Source: Actinocatenispora comari (lineage in GTDB: Bacteria > Actinomycetota > Actinomycetes > Mycobacteriales > Micromonosporaceae). From it: a DNA stretch of 64,000 bases. The notes under the pieces were generated by a model. That model did no database searches and was not told where the DNA came from. It worked only from the letters and a program-made list of their open reading frames with translations. The stretch lies in assembly GCF_017312725.1 (NCBI RefSeq), contig NZ_BOPO01000033.1, positions 1-64,000 on the forward strand, written 5' to 3'. The position numbers and the translations under genes are program-made. Shown in pieces: positions 7,900 through 15,781 of this stretch (the first letter of the stretch is position 1; each line of letters opens with the position of its first letter).

Positions 7900-9840
7900 G
7901 TGGAAAACCGTCGTTCCCGCCGAGCCGCCGCGGCCGCGGTCGCCCTGATCACCGCGCTGCTGACGCTGGTCGGTGCGCTCACCGCACCGGCCGCCGCGGC
8001 GCCGCCCCCGCTGCCGTACGTGCACGGCGGCCAGACCGTGCCGACCTACTCCTACGCCGACGCGGTCCGGGAGAGCGTGCAGGTCGACACGCACCTCGAC
8101 AGCGACCACGACGGCAAGCCGGACACGGTCGCGGTGGACGTCGTCCGGCCGCGCACCACCACCCGGGTCCCGGTGATCATGGAGGCCTCGCCGTACTACT
8201 CGTGCTGCGGCCGGGGCAACGAGTCGCAGGTCAAGACGTACGACCAGCACGGCACGATCCTGTCGATGCCGCTGGCCTACGACAACTACTTCGTGCCCCG
8301 CGGATACGCGTTCGTCGCCGTCGACCTGGTCGGTACCAACCGGTCCACCGGTTGCGGTGACGTCGGTGGCCCGGCCGAGATCGGCAGCGTCGAGGCGGTC
8401 ATCGACTGGCTGAACGGCCGCGGCACCGCCCGCTACCGGGACGGGCGAACGGCCAGCCCCGGCTGGACCACCGGCCGGGTCGGCATGATCGGCAAGTCCT
8501 GGGACGGCACCCTGGCCAACGGTGTCGCCGCGACCGGCGTGCCCGGCCTGAAGACCATCGTGCCGGTCTCCGGCATCTCCAGCTGGTACGACTACATGCG
8601 GCTGGACGGGGTGCCCCGCGCCACCGACTATCCCGGCTGGCTGGCCAGCGCGGTGAACGGCAGACCGGCCGGCACCTGCGACGCGGTGCAGTCCGACCTG
8701 AACACCGCCGGCGACGACGCGACCGGCGACTACAACGACTTCTGGGCGGCCCGCGACTACGTCCGGGACGCGAGCAAGGTGCGGGCCAGCGTGCTGATCG
8801 CGCACGGCCTGAACGACCAGAACGTGTTCGCCCGCAACTTCTCCCGCTGGTGGGACGCGCTCGCCGCGCACCACGTGCCGCGCAAGCTGTGGCTGCACCA
8901 GGAGGGGCACACCGACCCGTTCGACATCGACCGGGGCGCCTGGATGACTATGCTGCACCGCTGGTTCGACTACTGGCTGCAGGGCATCCACAACGGCGTG
9001 ATGAGCGGTCCGAAGGTGCGGGTGGAGCGGGCCCCGCGGCAGTGGCAGCAGCAGGCCGACTACCCGGCGCCGGGTGCCCGGCCGGTACGGCTGGGGCTCG
9101 GTGCGGGTGACGGTGGCGCCGGCACCATCGACACCGGTCGCGGGTCCGGCACGGTCACGCTGACCGACAACCCGAACCTGACCGAGACGCAGGCCGTCGG
9201 CGACCCGAACACGGCGCGGGCCGACCGGGCCGCGTTCCTGGCCACCGCGTTCTCCGGCACCACCCACCTGTCCGGCACCCCGACCGTCACGCTGCGCTTC
9301 CGGTCCGACAAGCCGGACACCGAGCTGACCGCGAAGCTGGTCGACTACGGCACCGCGGCCCGGGACGACTACCTGGCCAACGACCTGAGCGGGATCGAGA
9401 ACCTGGCCACCCGGTCCTGCTGGGGCGAGTCCACCGCGGACGACTCGGCCTGCTACCTGGACACCACCGAGATCGTGCGGACCACCGACTACGGGGTGCT
9501 GTCCCGCGGCTGGACCGACGCCGCCCACCACACCGGCCTGACCCGGTACACGCCGGTCACCCCCGGCCGGTGGTACTCGATCACCATCCGGCTGCAGCCG
9601 CAGGACCAGCTGCTCGCCGCCGGCCACCACCTCGGCCTGGTCCTCTCGCTGTCCGACGAGGAGAACACCACCCCGTCCGGTACCGGCGCGAACGTCACCG
9701 TCGATCTGACGCACTCGACCCTGTCGCTGCCGGTCGCCGGCGCCACCCACCTCGGCACCGCGACGACCGCACCACGGCTGACCGGTACCGCACCGGCGGC
9801 CCCGGCGACGCGGTCCACCCCGACCCGGCTGCTGCCCTGA
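7900..9840 (+). CDS. secreted X-Pro dipeptidyl-peptidase / CocE-NonD (S15) family hydrolase
   Basis: 646 residues. GTG 7900 is preceded by GAGGGGAG at 5 nt, and the protein opens with a classical signal peptide (RRSRRAAAAA, hydrophobic core, APAAAAPPP near residue 40). The alpha/beta-hydrolase domain of peptidase family S15 follows: the nucleophile serine in MIGKSWDGTLANG, the acid in LIAHGLNDQNV and the histidine in HQEGHTDP, then a C-terminal beta-sandwich (about 390-610) typical of X-Pro dipeptidyl-peptidases and cocaine-esterase relatives. It should act outside the cell on proline-containing peptides or esters. The DnaA-box cluster is immediately upstream and a 14-bp hairpin terminator immediately downstream. 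Confidence 0.88.
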   Translation: MENRRSRRAAAAAVALITALLTLVGALTAPAAAAPPPLPYVHGGQTVPTYSYADAVRESVQVDTHLDSDHDGKPDTVAVDVVRPRTTTRVPVIMEASPYYSCCGRGNESQVKTYDQHGTILSMPLAYDNYFVPRGYAFVAVDLVGTNRSTGCGDVGGPAEIGSVEAVIDWLNGRGTARYRDGRTASPGWTTGRVGMIGKSWDGTLANGVAATGVPGLKTIVPVSGISSWYDYMRLDGVPRATDYPGWLASAVNGRPAGTCDAVQSDLNTAGDDATGDYNDFWAARDYVRDASKVRASVLIAHGLNDQNVFARNFSRWWDALAAHHVPRKLWLHQEGHTDPFDIDRGAWMTMLHRWFDYWLQGIHNGVMSGPKVRVERAPRQWQQQADYPAPGARPVRLGLGAGDGGAGTIDTGRGSGTVTLTDNPNLTETQAVGDPNTARADRAAFLATAFSGTTHLSGTPTVTLRFRSDKPDTELTAKLVDYGTAARDDYLANDLSGIENLATRSCWGESTADDSACYLDTTEIVRTTDYGVLSRGWTDAAHHTGLTRYTPVTPGRWYSITIRLQPQDQLLAAGHHLGLVLSLSDEENTTPSGTGANVTVDLTHSTLSLPVAGATHLGTATTAPRLTGTAPAAPATRSTPTRLLP

Positions 9841-9842
9841 CC

Positions 9843-9879
9843 GCCACCCGGCGCGGGCCCACGGTCCGCGCCGGGTGGC
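9843..9879. terminator. strong stem-loop after the S15 peptidase gene
   Basis: Perfect 14-bp arms (GCCACCCGGCGCGG / CCGCGCCGGGTGGC) enclose a 9-nt loop, starting 2 nt after the stop codon. There is no U-tract, as is common in actinobacteria. Confidence 0.7.
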
Positions 9880-9886
9880 GACGGGG

Positions 9887-10000
9887 GCCCGGCGCGGGTC
9901 AGACCGGTCCGCGCCGCCGGCGACGGGTTGTTGCCCGGCGCCGGTCTGGCGGCCCGTTCCGCCGGCGTCCGGTGCCCGGCGCGGGTCAGACCGGTCCGCG
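9887..10000 (+). repeat. 27-bp direct repeat in non-coding spacer
   Basis: The 27-bp block starting GCCCGGCGCGGGTCAGACC occurs at 9887-9913 and again at 9974-10000. A degenerate partial copy (GCCCGGCGCCGGTCTGG) lies between them near 9933. The unit resembles one arm of the preceding terminator, so it may have arisen by duplication. The rest of the spacer up to 10111 shows nothing recognisable. Confidence 0.6.
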
Positions 10001-10111
10001 CGGCCGGCTACCGGTGCGCGGCACCGTCCGGTCCGCCCGGCCAGGATGGGACGGTGGCGTTGAGACGACCGTCACGGGGCCGCACCGGCCTGTTGCGGAC
10101 GCCCGGATCCG

Positions 10112-10147
10112 AGTAGGTTTCGTTCGTTCGTTGCAGATGAAACTACT
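10112..10147. promoter_or_regulatory. inverted repeat upstream of the flavin oxidoreductase gene
   Basis: AGTAGGTTTC and GAAACTACT form an inverted repeat with one bulged G, around a TTCG-rich spacer. It is much more A/T-rich than its surroundings and sits 12 bp before the GTG start, so it probably covers the promoter or an operator, for example of a MarR- or TetR-type redox regulator. Confidence 0.45.
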
Positions 10148-10158
10148 TGGAGGTCGTG

Positions 10159-11226
10159 GTGGGTGAGCGGGTCGAGCCGGTGCTGTGGCGGCCGTACTCG
10201 CTGCGCGGCACCACGTTCCGCAACCGCGCCTGGCTGTCCCCGATGTGCCAGTACTCGTCCCGCGACGGGTTCCCGACCGACTGGCACCGCACGCACTATC
10301 CGAGCCGGGCGATCGGCGGCGCCGGGCTGGTGCTGTTCGAGGCGACCGCGGTCAGCCCGGTCGGCCGCATCTCGCCGCTGGACGCCGGCCTGTGGTCACC
10401 CGAGCAGGCCGAGGCGTACCGGCCGATCACGGCCGCGGTCGCGGCCGCCGGCGCGGTACCGGGGGTGCAGCTCGCGCACGCCGGGCGCAAGGCCTCGACC
10501 CGGGCGCCGTGGCACGGCCGCGGCTGGGTACCGCACCAGGAAGGCGGCTGGACGACGATCGGCCCGTCGCCGATCGCGTTCGAGGGCTCCCCCGCGCCGG
10601 TCGCGATGTCCACAGTGGACATCGATCGGCTGGTGGCGGACTTCGTCCGCGCCACCCAGCTCGCCGTGCACGCCGGGTTCGGCGTGCTCGAACTGCACGC
10701 CGCGCACGGCTACCTGCTGCACCAGTTCCTCAGCCCGCTGTCCAACCGGCGCACCGACCACTTCGGCGGCGACCTCGCCGGCCGGATGCGGCTGCCGCTG
10801 ACCGTCGTCGACGCGGTCCGGCGGGCCTGGCCGGCCGACCGGCCGCTGCTCGTCCGGGTGTCCGCCACCGACTGGGTCGAGGGCGGCTGGACGCTCGCCG
10901 AGAGCGTGGTGTTCGCCAAGGAACTCGCCGCCCGCGGCGTCGACCTGGTCGACGTCTCCTCCGGCGGCACCGCGGCCGACGCGACGGTACCGGTCGGGCC
11001 GAAGTACCAGGTGCCGCTCGCCGCCGAGATCCGGCGCCAGGCCGGCGTACCGGTCGGCGCGGTCGGGATGCTGGAGACGCCCGACGCCGCCGCCGAGGTA
11101 CTGGTCGCCGGCGACGCGGACGCCGTCTTCGTGGGGCGCCCGATGCTCCGCGACCCGTACTGGGCCCTCCGCGCACCGGACGCGCCCCGCGCCGCCTGGC
11201 CCGTCCAGTACCACCGAGCCGTGTGA
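10159..11226 (+). CDS. NADH:flavin oxidoreductase, old yellow enzyme family (YqjM-like)
   Basis: About 355 residues; an FMN-dependent ene-reductase (TIM barrel) reducing activated C=C bonds. The N-terminus has NRAWLSPMCQYSS, whose cysteine is the flavin-tuning residue of the YqjM (thermophilic-like) class. The substrate-binding histidines lie in LHAAHGYLLHQFLSPLSNRRTD, followed by LLVRVSATDW and the phosphate-binding GAVGMLE region. Among possible starts, GTG 10159 is favoured because GGAGG lies 5 nt upstream. The natural substrate is unknown; detoxification of electrophiles is an inference. It contains a perfect TCCACAGTGGA palindrome at 10609-10619 (codons S-T-V-D). Confidence 0.88.
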   Translation: MGERVEPVLWRPYSLRGTTFRNRAWLSPMCQYSSRDGFPTDWHRTHYPSRAIGGAGLVLFEATAVSPVGRISPLDAGLWSPEQAEAYRPITAAVAAAGAVPGVQLAHAGRKASTRAPWHGRGWVPHQEGGWTTIGPSPIAFEGSPAPVAMSTVDIDRLVADFVRATQLAVHAGFGVLELHAAHGYLLHQFLSPLSNRRTDHFGGDLAGRMRLPLTVVDAVRRAWPADRPLLVRVSATDWVEGGWTLAESVVFAKELAARGVDLVDVSSGGTAADATVPVGPKYQVPLAAEIRRQAGVPVGAVGMLETPDAAAEVLVAGDADAVFVGRPMLRDPYWALRAPDAPRAAWPVQYHRAV

Positions 11227-11228
11227 CC

Positions 11229-11857
11229 ACCTCTTTGCGCCGAGGTGGCCCCGAGGCGCCGTGTTGCGGCGGCGGGCGCTGGGTGTTGGTGGGGTGAGGC
11301 CACCTCTGTCCGCTGAGGTGCGCCCCAAGCGGCGGTGCAAAGACCACCTCTGTCCGCCGCTTGACCCCGCGTGGGGGGATGCGAGGAGAGGGCTTCGCCC
11401 CCTCCTCGCGCTCCTTCCCCGCCAAGGGGGCCGCCCCCTTGGCCATCCCCGCCCAGCCCCCGGAACGGCTGCCCATCGACGCCCAGTGAGCGTCGAAGAA
11501 GAACGGGGAAGCGGCCCGGCCTACCCATCACGGCACTGTGCGCGTCGACCCGTGTCGTGCACCGCACACGGCGGGGGTTGTCGTGGCGGGCTAGGCGGCG
11601 TGGGAAATGCCGGGCCGACTCCCCGTAGTTCCGAAGCGGCCAGGCGGTGTCCTGCCTGGTCCCTGGGCCCCGGCAGGGGATGTCAAGGGGGCGACTGCCC
11701 CCTTGATGGGGAGGGGTGTGGGGAGGGGCGAAGCCCGCTCCCCACGTTCCCCCACAAGGGGTCAAAGCGGCGAACAGAGGTGGCCTTTACCCCAGCACCA
11801 CGAGCACACAAGACGGGACACGGGCGCTTCGGGGGCACCTCAGCGCAAAGAGGTGCG
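11229..11857. repeat. long imperfect inverted repeat element, non-coding
   Basis: A 650-bp gap without a credible gene. The left arm (about 11229-11450) and the reverse complement of the right arm (about 11690-11857) align over most of their length. Shared blocks in order: CCACCTCTTTGCGC-GAGGTG, then GGCCACCTCTGT-CGC, CGCTT-GACCCC, GGGCTTCGCCCC and CAAGGGGGC-GCCCCCTTG. The left arm carries an extra near-duplicate of the CACCTCTGTCCGC block. The 240 bp between the arms is unlike them. Several blocks are themselves dyads, so the RNA would be highly structured. It looks like two head-to-head copies of an intergenic repeat family, or a non-autonomous mobile element. Confidence 0.7.
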
Positions 11858-11880
11858 ATACACGGGCTTAGGGTGGGCAG

Positions 11881-12711
11881 ATGGGTGGGGTTCCGGAGTA
11901 TGCGATCGGTGCGGACGTGAAACTGCCGGCAGTCGGGTTCGGCACGTACCCGATGCGGGACGAGCAGGCGACCACGGCGGTCCGCGACGCGTTGCGGCTG
12001 GGGTACCAGCTGATCGACACGGCTGCGTCCTACGACAACGAGGAAGCGGTGGGGCGCGGGATCGCGGCGGCGGAGATGGCGCGCTCCGACGTGTTCGTGA
12101 CCACGAAGCTGCGCGGGCGCGACCACGGGTACCAGGAGACGCTCGCCGCGTTCGAGGCGTCCCGGCTCGCGCTCGGCCTGGACTATCTGGACCTGTACCT
12201 GATCCACTGGCCGCTGCCGCGCATCGACCGGTACGTGGAGTCGTGGCGCGCGATGGTGACGCTGCGCAGCGACGGCCTGGTGCGGTCGATCGGGGTCAGC
12301 AACTTCACCGTGGCGCAGCTCGACCGGCTGATCGAGGAGACCGGCGAGACGCCGGCGGTCAACCAGATCGAGCTGCACCCGTACTTTCCGCAAGAGCAGC
12401 TGCGCGCGGCGCACGCGGCGCGCGGCATCCGGACCGAGTCGTGGAGTCCGCTGGCCCGCTCCGCCGAGCTGCTGCGGGAACCCGCGGTGGTGGCGGCCGC
12501 GCGCCGGCACGGGGTCGAGCCGGCGCAGGTGGTGCTGCGGTGGCACGTGCAGCTGGGCGCGGTACCGATCCCGAAGTCGGCGTCGCCGCAGCGACAGGCG
12601 GCGAACCTGGACCTGTTCGGGTTCGAGCTCGACGAGGCGGAGATGGCGGCGTTGAGCGGGTTGGCGCGCGGCCGGCAGGGCGCCGATCCGGACCGGCACG
12701 AGCAGTTCTGA
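11881..12711 (+). CDS. aldo/keto reductase
   Basis: 276 residues, cytoplasmic NADPH-dependent reductase of the AKR superfamily, close to the 2,5-diketo-D-gluconate reductase type. The tetrad is present: Asp and Tyr in LIDTAASYDNEE, Lys in FVTTKLRG and His in LYLIHWPLP. GVSNF, NQIELHPYF and the cofactor-binding IPKSASPQRQAANLD follow. The start is ATG 11881, with a TTAGGGT box about 10 nt upstream and no Shine-Dalgarno, so it may be leaderless. Its promoter abuts the right arm of the 11.2-11.9 kb inverted repeat, which could influence expression. The physiological substrate cannot be told from sequence. Confidence 0.88.
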   Translation: MGGVPEYAIGADVKLPAVGFGTYPMRDEQATTAVRDALRLGYQLIDTAASYDNEEAVGRGIAAAEMARSDVFVTTKLRGRDHGYQETLAAFEASRLALGLDYLDLYLIHWPLPRIDRYVESWRAMVTLRSDGLVRSIGVSNFTVAQLDRLIEETGETPAVNQIELHPYFPQEQLRAAHAARGIRTESWSPLARSAELLREPAVVAAARRHGVEPAQVVLRWHVQLGAVPIPKSASPQRQAANLDLFGFELDEAEMAALSGLARGRQGADPDRHEQF

Positions 12712-12796
12712 CCCGCGGGTACGCGCCGCCCGGCCGGATCGCGTTCCGGTAGGACCCGGCGCTGGTCTCGCGCTCGCCGGCTCCGCCGGTCAGGGA

Positions 12797-13615
12797 TCAG
12801 TCAAAGGTGCACCAGGCGGCGGTGGCGTCGTCGTACTGCTTGCCGCGCGGGAACCGGACCGCGGTGGGGTCGGCCTCTTCGGTGGCGCGGGTCCGGCGCA
12901 CCAGCTCGGCCGGGTCCGCGGCGGCGAGGTCGAGCAGCGCGGGCCAGCTCAGCTCCCCGAACTCGACGAGCCGGGTGGCGCCGTCGGTGGCCAGCAGCAC
13001 CCCGTCGACGCCGGCGACCGGGGTGGTGCCGGTGAACGCTTCCCCGGCAGCGGCCGGATCCGTTGCGGCCACCCAGAACCCGCCCGGCCGGTTCAGCTTG
13101 GCCGACCGCGCAGCGCTGCCGGCCCGGTCGCGTGCGGCGCGTTCCGGACTGTCCAGCCCGATCGTCGGCCCGGGCAGCCGCACCATGGCGATCCGCTCGT
13201 CGCACACCACCTCGATCCCGTGACCGGCGGCGCGCCGGTCGAACACCACCGACGAGTCGGACAGCACCAGGTGGTCCAGCGTGTCGCCGCGCTGCCGCAG
13301 CACCGTCACCGTGCAGGCCGGAGTATCCACATTGGACAGATCGCACTCGTCCCGGTGCGCCGCGGTGACCGTCTCGATCGCGCCCGCCAGCGCGTCCGGC
13401 AGCGGCTCGGCCGGATCGGCGGCCCGCGCCAGCAGCTCGTCCGCGAGCGACCGGACGTACCAGGGCACGCCGTGCCGGCAGCCGCGCCGCACCTCGCCGC
13501 CGAGGCTGTCCGGCACGCCGCAGCCGTCCAGCACCACCACGACGTCGCCGCGGTGCGCCAGCAGATCCTCGTTCGGCTTGCCCGGCCTCGGCTCGCTCAC
13601 ACCCGTCACCCGCAT
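12797..13615 (-). CDS. PP2C-like serine/threonine phosphatase family protein
   Basis: 272 residues. The framework resembles PP2C phosphatases: an early acidic NEDLLAHRG, then VVVVLDGCGVPD (the DG metal motif), LLATDGATR, and the C-terminal YDDATAAWC. Spacing is compact and some usual motifs are weak, so it may be a divergent member or an inactive homologue. There is no membrane segment or sensor domain. A -10-like TATCGT (plus-strand 13622-13627) lies 6 nt from the ATG, so a leaderless mRNA is likely. The neighbours (aldo/keto reductase, MFS pump) do not suggest a pathway. Confidence 0.7.
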   Translation of the reverse strand: MRVTGVSEPRPGKPNEDLLAHRGDVVVVLDGCGVPDSLGGEVRRGCRHGVPWYVRSLADELLARAADPAEPLPDALAGAIETVTAAHRDECDLSNVDTPACTVTVLRQRGDTLDHLVLSDSSVVFDRRAAGHGIEVVCDERIAMVRLPGPTIGLDSPERAARDRAGSAARSAKLNRPGGFWVAATDPAAAGEAFTGTTPVAGVDGVLLATDGATRLVEFGELSWPALLDLAAADPAELVRRTRATEEADPTAVRFPRGKQYDDATAAWCTFD

Positions 13616-13735
13616 GCCCCCACGATAGGGCGGCCCTACCCGCGGGTGCCGGTGGCCATCACCGAACGGGAGCTACCCGGAGGTTTCTCACACCGCGGCG
13701 CGGATCCGGCGTCGCCGACACTAGATTGGGCGATC

Positions 13736-15103
13736 GTGAAGGCTGTCGCGGTGCCCCGTCGGTACGTGGCGGTGATCGCGCTCGGCACCCTGCTCAACCC
13801 GCTGAACTCGTCGATGATCGCCGTCGCGCTCGTCTCGCTGCAACACGCGTTCGGCGTCGGCTTCGGTACCGCGAGCTGGCTGGTGTCCGGGTTCTACCTG
13901 GCGGCGTGCGTCGGGCAGCCGCTGATGGGCCGCCTCGCCGACCGGTTCGGCCCCCGCCGGGTGTACTGCGTGGGCCTCGCGGTGGTCTGCGCGGCCAGCG
14001 CGCTGGCACCGTTCGCCCCCGGGTTCGGCCTGGTGCTGGCGTGCCGGGTGCTGCAGGCGATCGGCACCTCCGCGGCGTTCCCGGCCGGCCTGGCACTGAT
14101 CCGACGGGCCGCCGGCACCGGGCGACCGCCGGCCGGCGCGCTGGGTACGATCGCCGTCGCCAACTCCGCCTCGGCCGGTTTCGGTCCGGTACTCGGCGGG
14201 TTCCTGGTGGCGTTCGCCGGTTGGCAGGGCATCTTCCTGGTGAACGTCCCGCTCACCCTGGTGACGTTGATCCTCGCGTTCCGGGTGTTGCCGCCGGACG
14301 AGCCGGCCGGCGCCGCGCGCACCGGGCTGGTCCGGCTGATCGACCCGCTCGGCATCCTGCTGTTCAGCGGCACTCTGGTGGGCCTGCTCGGCTTCCTGCT
14401 CGCGCTGCCGCACCATCCACTGTGGATACTGCTGCCGCTGGTCGCGGTGTGCGCGGCCGGGATGATCTGGTGGGAGCTGCGGGCCCCGACGCCGTTCCTG
14501 GACGTCCGCGGCTTCGCCCGCAGCCCGGCACTGACCGGCGTGCTCGGCCAGCAGGCCGCCATCCAGCTGGTGTTCTACGGCGTGTTCTACGGCCTGCCGA
14601 TGTGGCTGGAGGAGTCCCGGCACTACTCGACCGAGCAGGCCGGGCTGCTGATGCTGCCGATCGCCGCCCTCGGCGTCGTGGTGACTCCGGTCGCCGCCCG
14701 CCTGGTCGGCCGGTTCGGGCCGCGGCTGCCACTGCTGCTCGGCTCGATCGGGCTGCTGGCCGGGTCGCTGCTGGTGTTCACGCTGCACGACGCGACCCCG
14801 GCGATCGGCATCCTCGGCGTGGCCGCGGTTCTCGGGCTGCCGAACGGCCTCAACAACATGGGGCTGCAGGCGGCGCTCTATTCTGCGGCGCCACCGGACG
14901 GCACCGGAATGGCGGCCGGCCTGTTCCAGACCGCGCGGTACGTGGGGGCGATCCTGTCCACCGCGCTGATCGGGCTGGTGCTGGAACCGCCGTCGGCCAG
15001 CGGCTTGCACCGCATCGCGGTGGTGATGAGCGTGTTCGCGGCGCTGCTCGTGGTCGCGGCGATCGCCACCCGCCGCCGCTCCGGTACCGTCCGGCAGCAC
15101 TGA
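13736..15103 (+). CDS. MFS multidrug-type transporter
   Basis: 455 residues with about 12-14 hydrophobic helices. The MFS motif A is GRLADRFGPRR in loop 2-3, and motif C-like GPVLGGFLVAFAGWQGIFLVNVP identifies a drug/H+ antiporter related to the EmrB/QacA (DHA2) group. The substrate is unknown. GTG 13736 follows a TAGATT -10 box (13722-13727) by 8 nt and has no RBS, so a leaderless transcript is probable; upstream sequence in this frame overlaps the divergent phosphatase gene. A TCCACTGTGGA palindrome lies at 14416-14426, read as H-P-L-W. Confidence 0.85.
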   Translation: MKAVAVPRRYVAVIALGTLLNPLNSSMIAVALVSLQHAFGVGFGTASWLVSGFYLAACVGQPLMGRLADRFGPRRVYCVGLAVVCAASALAPFAPGFGLVLACRVLQAIGTSAAFPAGLALIRRAAGTGRPPAGALGTIAVANSASAGFGPVLGGFLVAFAGWQGIFLVNVPLTLVTLILAFRVLPPDEPAGAARTGLVRLIDPLGILLFSGTLVGLLGFLLALPHHPLWILLPLVAVCAAGMIWWELRAPTPFLDVRGFARSPALTGVLGQQAAIQLVFYGVFYGLPMWLEESRHYSTEQAGLLMLPIAALGVVVTPVAARLVGRFGPRLPLLLGSIGLLAGSLLVFTLHDATPAIGILGVAAVLGLPNGLNNMGLQAALYSAAPPDGTGMAAGLFQTARYVGAILSTALIGLVLEPPSASGLHRIAVVMSVFAALLVVAAIATRRRSGTVRQH

Positions 15104-15198
15104 CCAGCCGGCACGCCGCCGAGCGCGCGGGACTCGCCCCGCCGGGTACCGCCGGAGTGGGATCGCGGCGGGAAACCCGGCTGCGCGAGGATGACGGC

Positions 15199-15693
15199 AT
15201 GCCGCTGAAGGTCCATCTGCGTCCGAACGCCCCCTACCTGGCCCTGCTGGCGATCGGGGTGGTCCTGATCGGGTTCGGCGCCGTCGGCACCGGCGCGGTC
15301 CGGTACCTGGCGTTCGTGTTCGGCGCCGCGCTCGTCGTGCTGCTCGGCTACCCGGTGGTGCTGAGCACGGTCTGCCGGGTCCCGGTGGTGGTCGTCGAGC
15401 CGGACGGCATCCGGCTGCCGCTGATGGGGGTGCGACTGCGGTGGACCGAGATCGCCGCGACGCGGCTCGGCGCCAGCCTCGGTGCCCGCGGGCGGCCGGT
15501 ACTGCTGATCGTGCCGGTCGACCCGGAGGCGACGATCCGCTCGATGCGGCCGTGGTTGCGCCGGCAGGGCCGGGACGAGTTCGCCAAGTACGGCAGCCCG
15601 GTCGTGTTGCAACAGGCGTCGCTGAACCGGCCGCTGAACGACGTCCGGGCGGCGATCGAGGCGGCCCGGGCCGGCCGGCAGACCACCGGCTGA
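15199..15693 (+). CDS. small membrane protein with PH-like C-terminal domain
   Basis: 164 residues. Two transmembrane helices (about 12-33 and 38-58) are followed by a soluble domain with CRVPVVVVEPDGIRLPLMGVRLRWTEIAATRL, the pattern of bacterial PH-like (bPH/STM3941-type) domains in which W-x-E-I follows a G-V/L loop. Function is unknown; related proteins sit at the membrane. ATG 15199 is 96 bp after the MFS stop, so it may be in the same transcript. A ribosome site is weak (GAGG 10 nt upstream). Confidence 0.7.
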   Translation: MPLKVHLRPNAPYLALLAIGVVLIGFGAVGTGAVRYLAFVFGAALVVLLGYPVVLSTVCRVPVVVVEPDGIRLPLMGVRLRWTEIAATRLGASLGARGRPVLLIVPVDPEATIRSMRPWLRRQGRDEFAKYGSPVVLQQASLNRPLNDVRAAIEAARAGRQTTG

Positions 15694-15781
15694 CCCGGAA
15701 CGAGCGACGCGCACCGGCGGAGGACCGGGACACCGCGGGCGCCGCCGGACGCTCCGCGACGCACCGGCCCGGGAACCGCGC

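Noticed and set aside
11227-11880. Small coding genes in the inverted-repeat region
   Set aside because: Open frames there are low-complexity, lack ribosome sites, and differ between the two arms although the DNA blocks are shared, which argues against protein selection.
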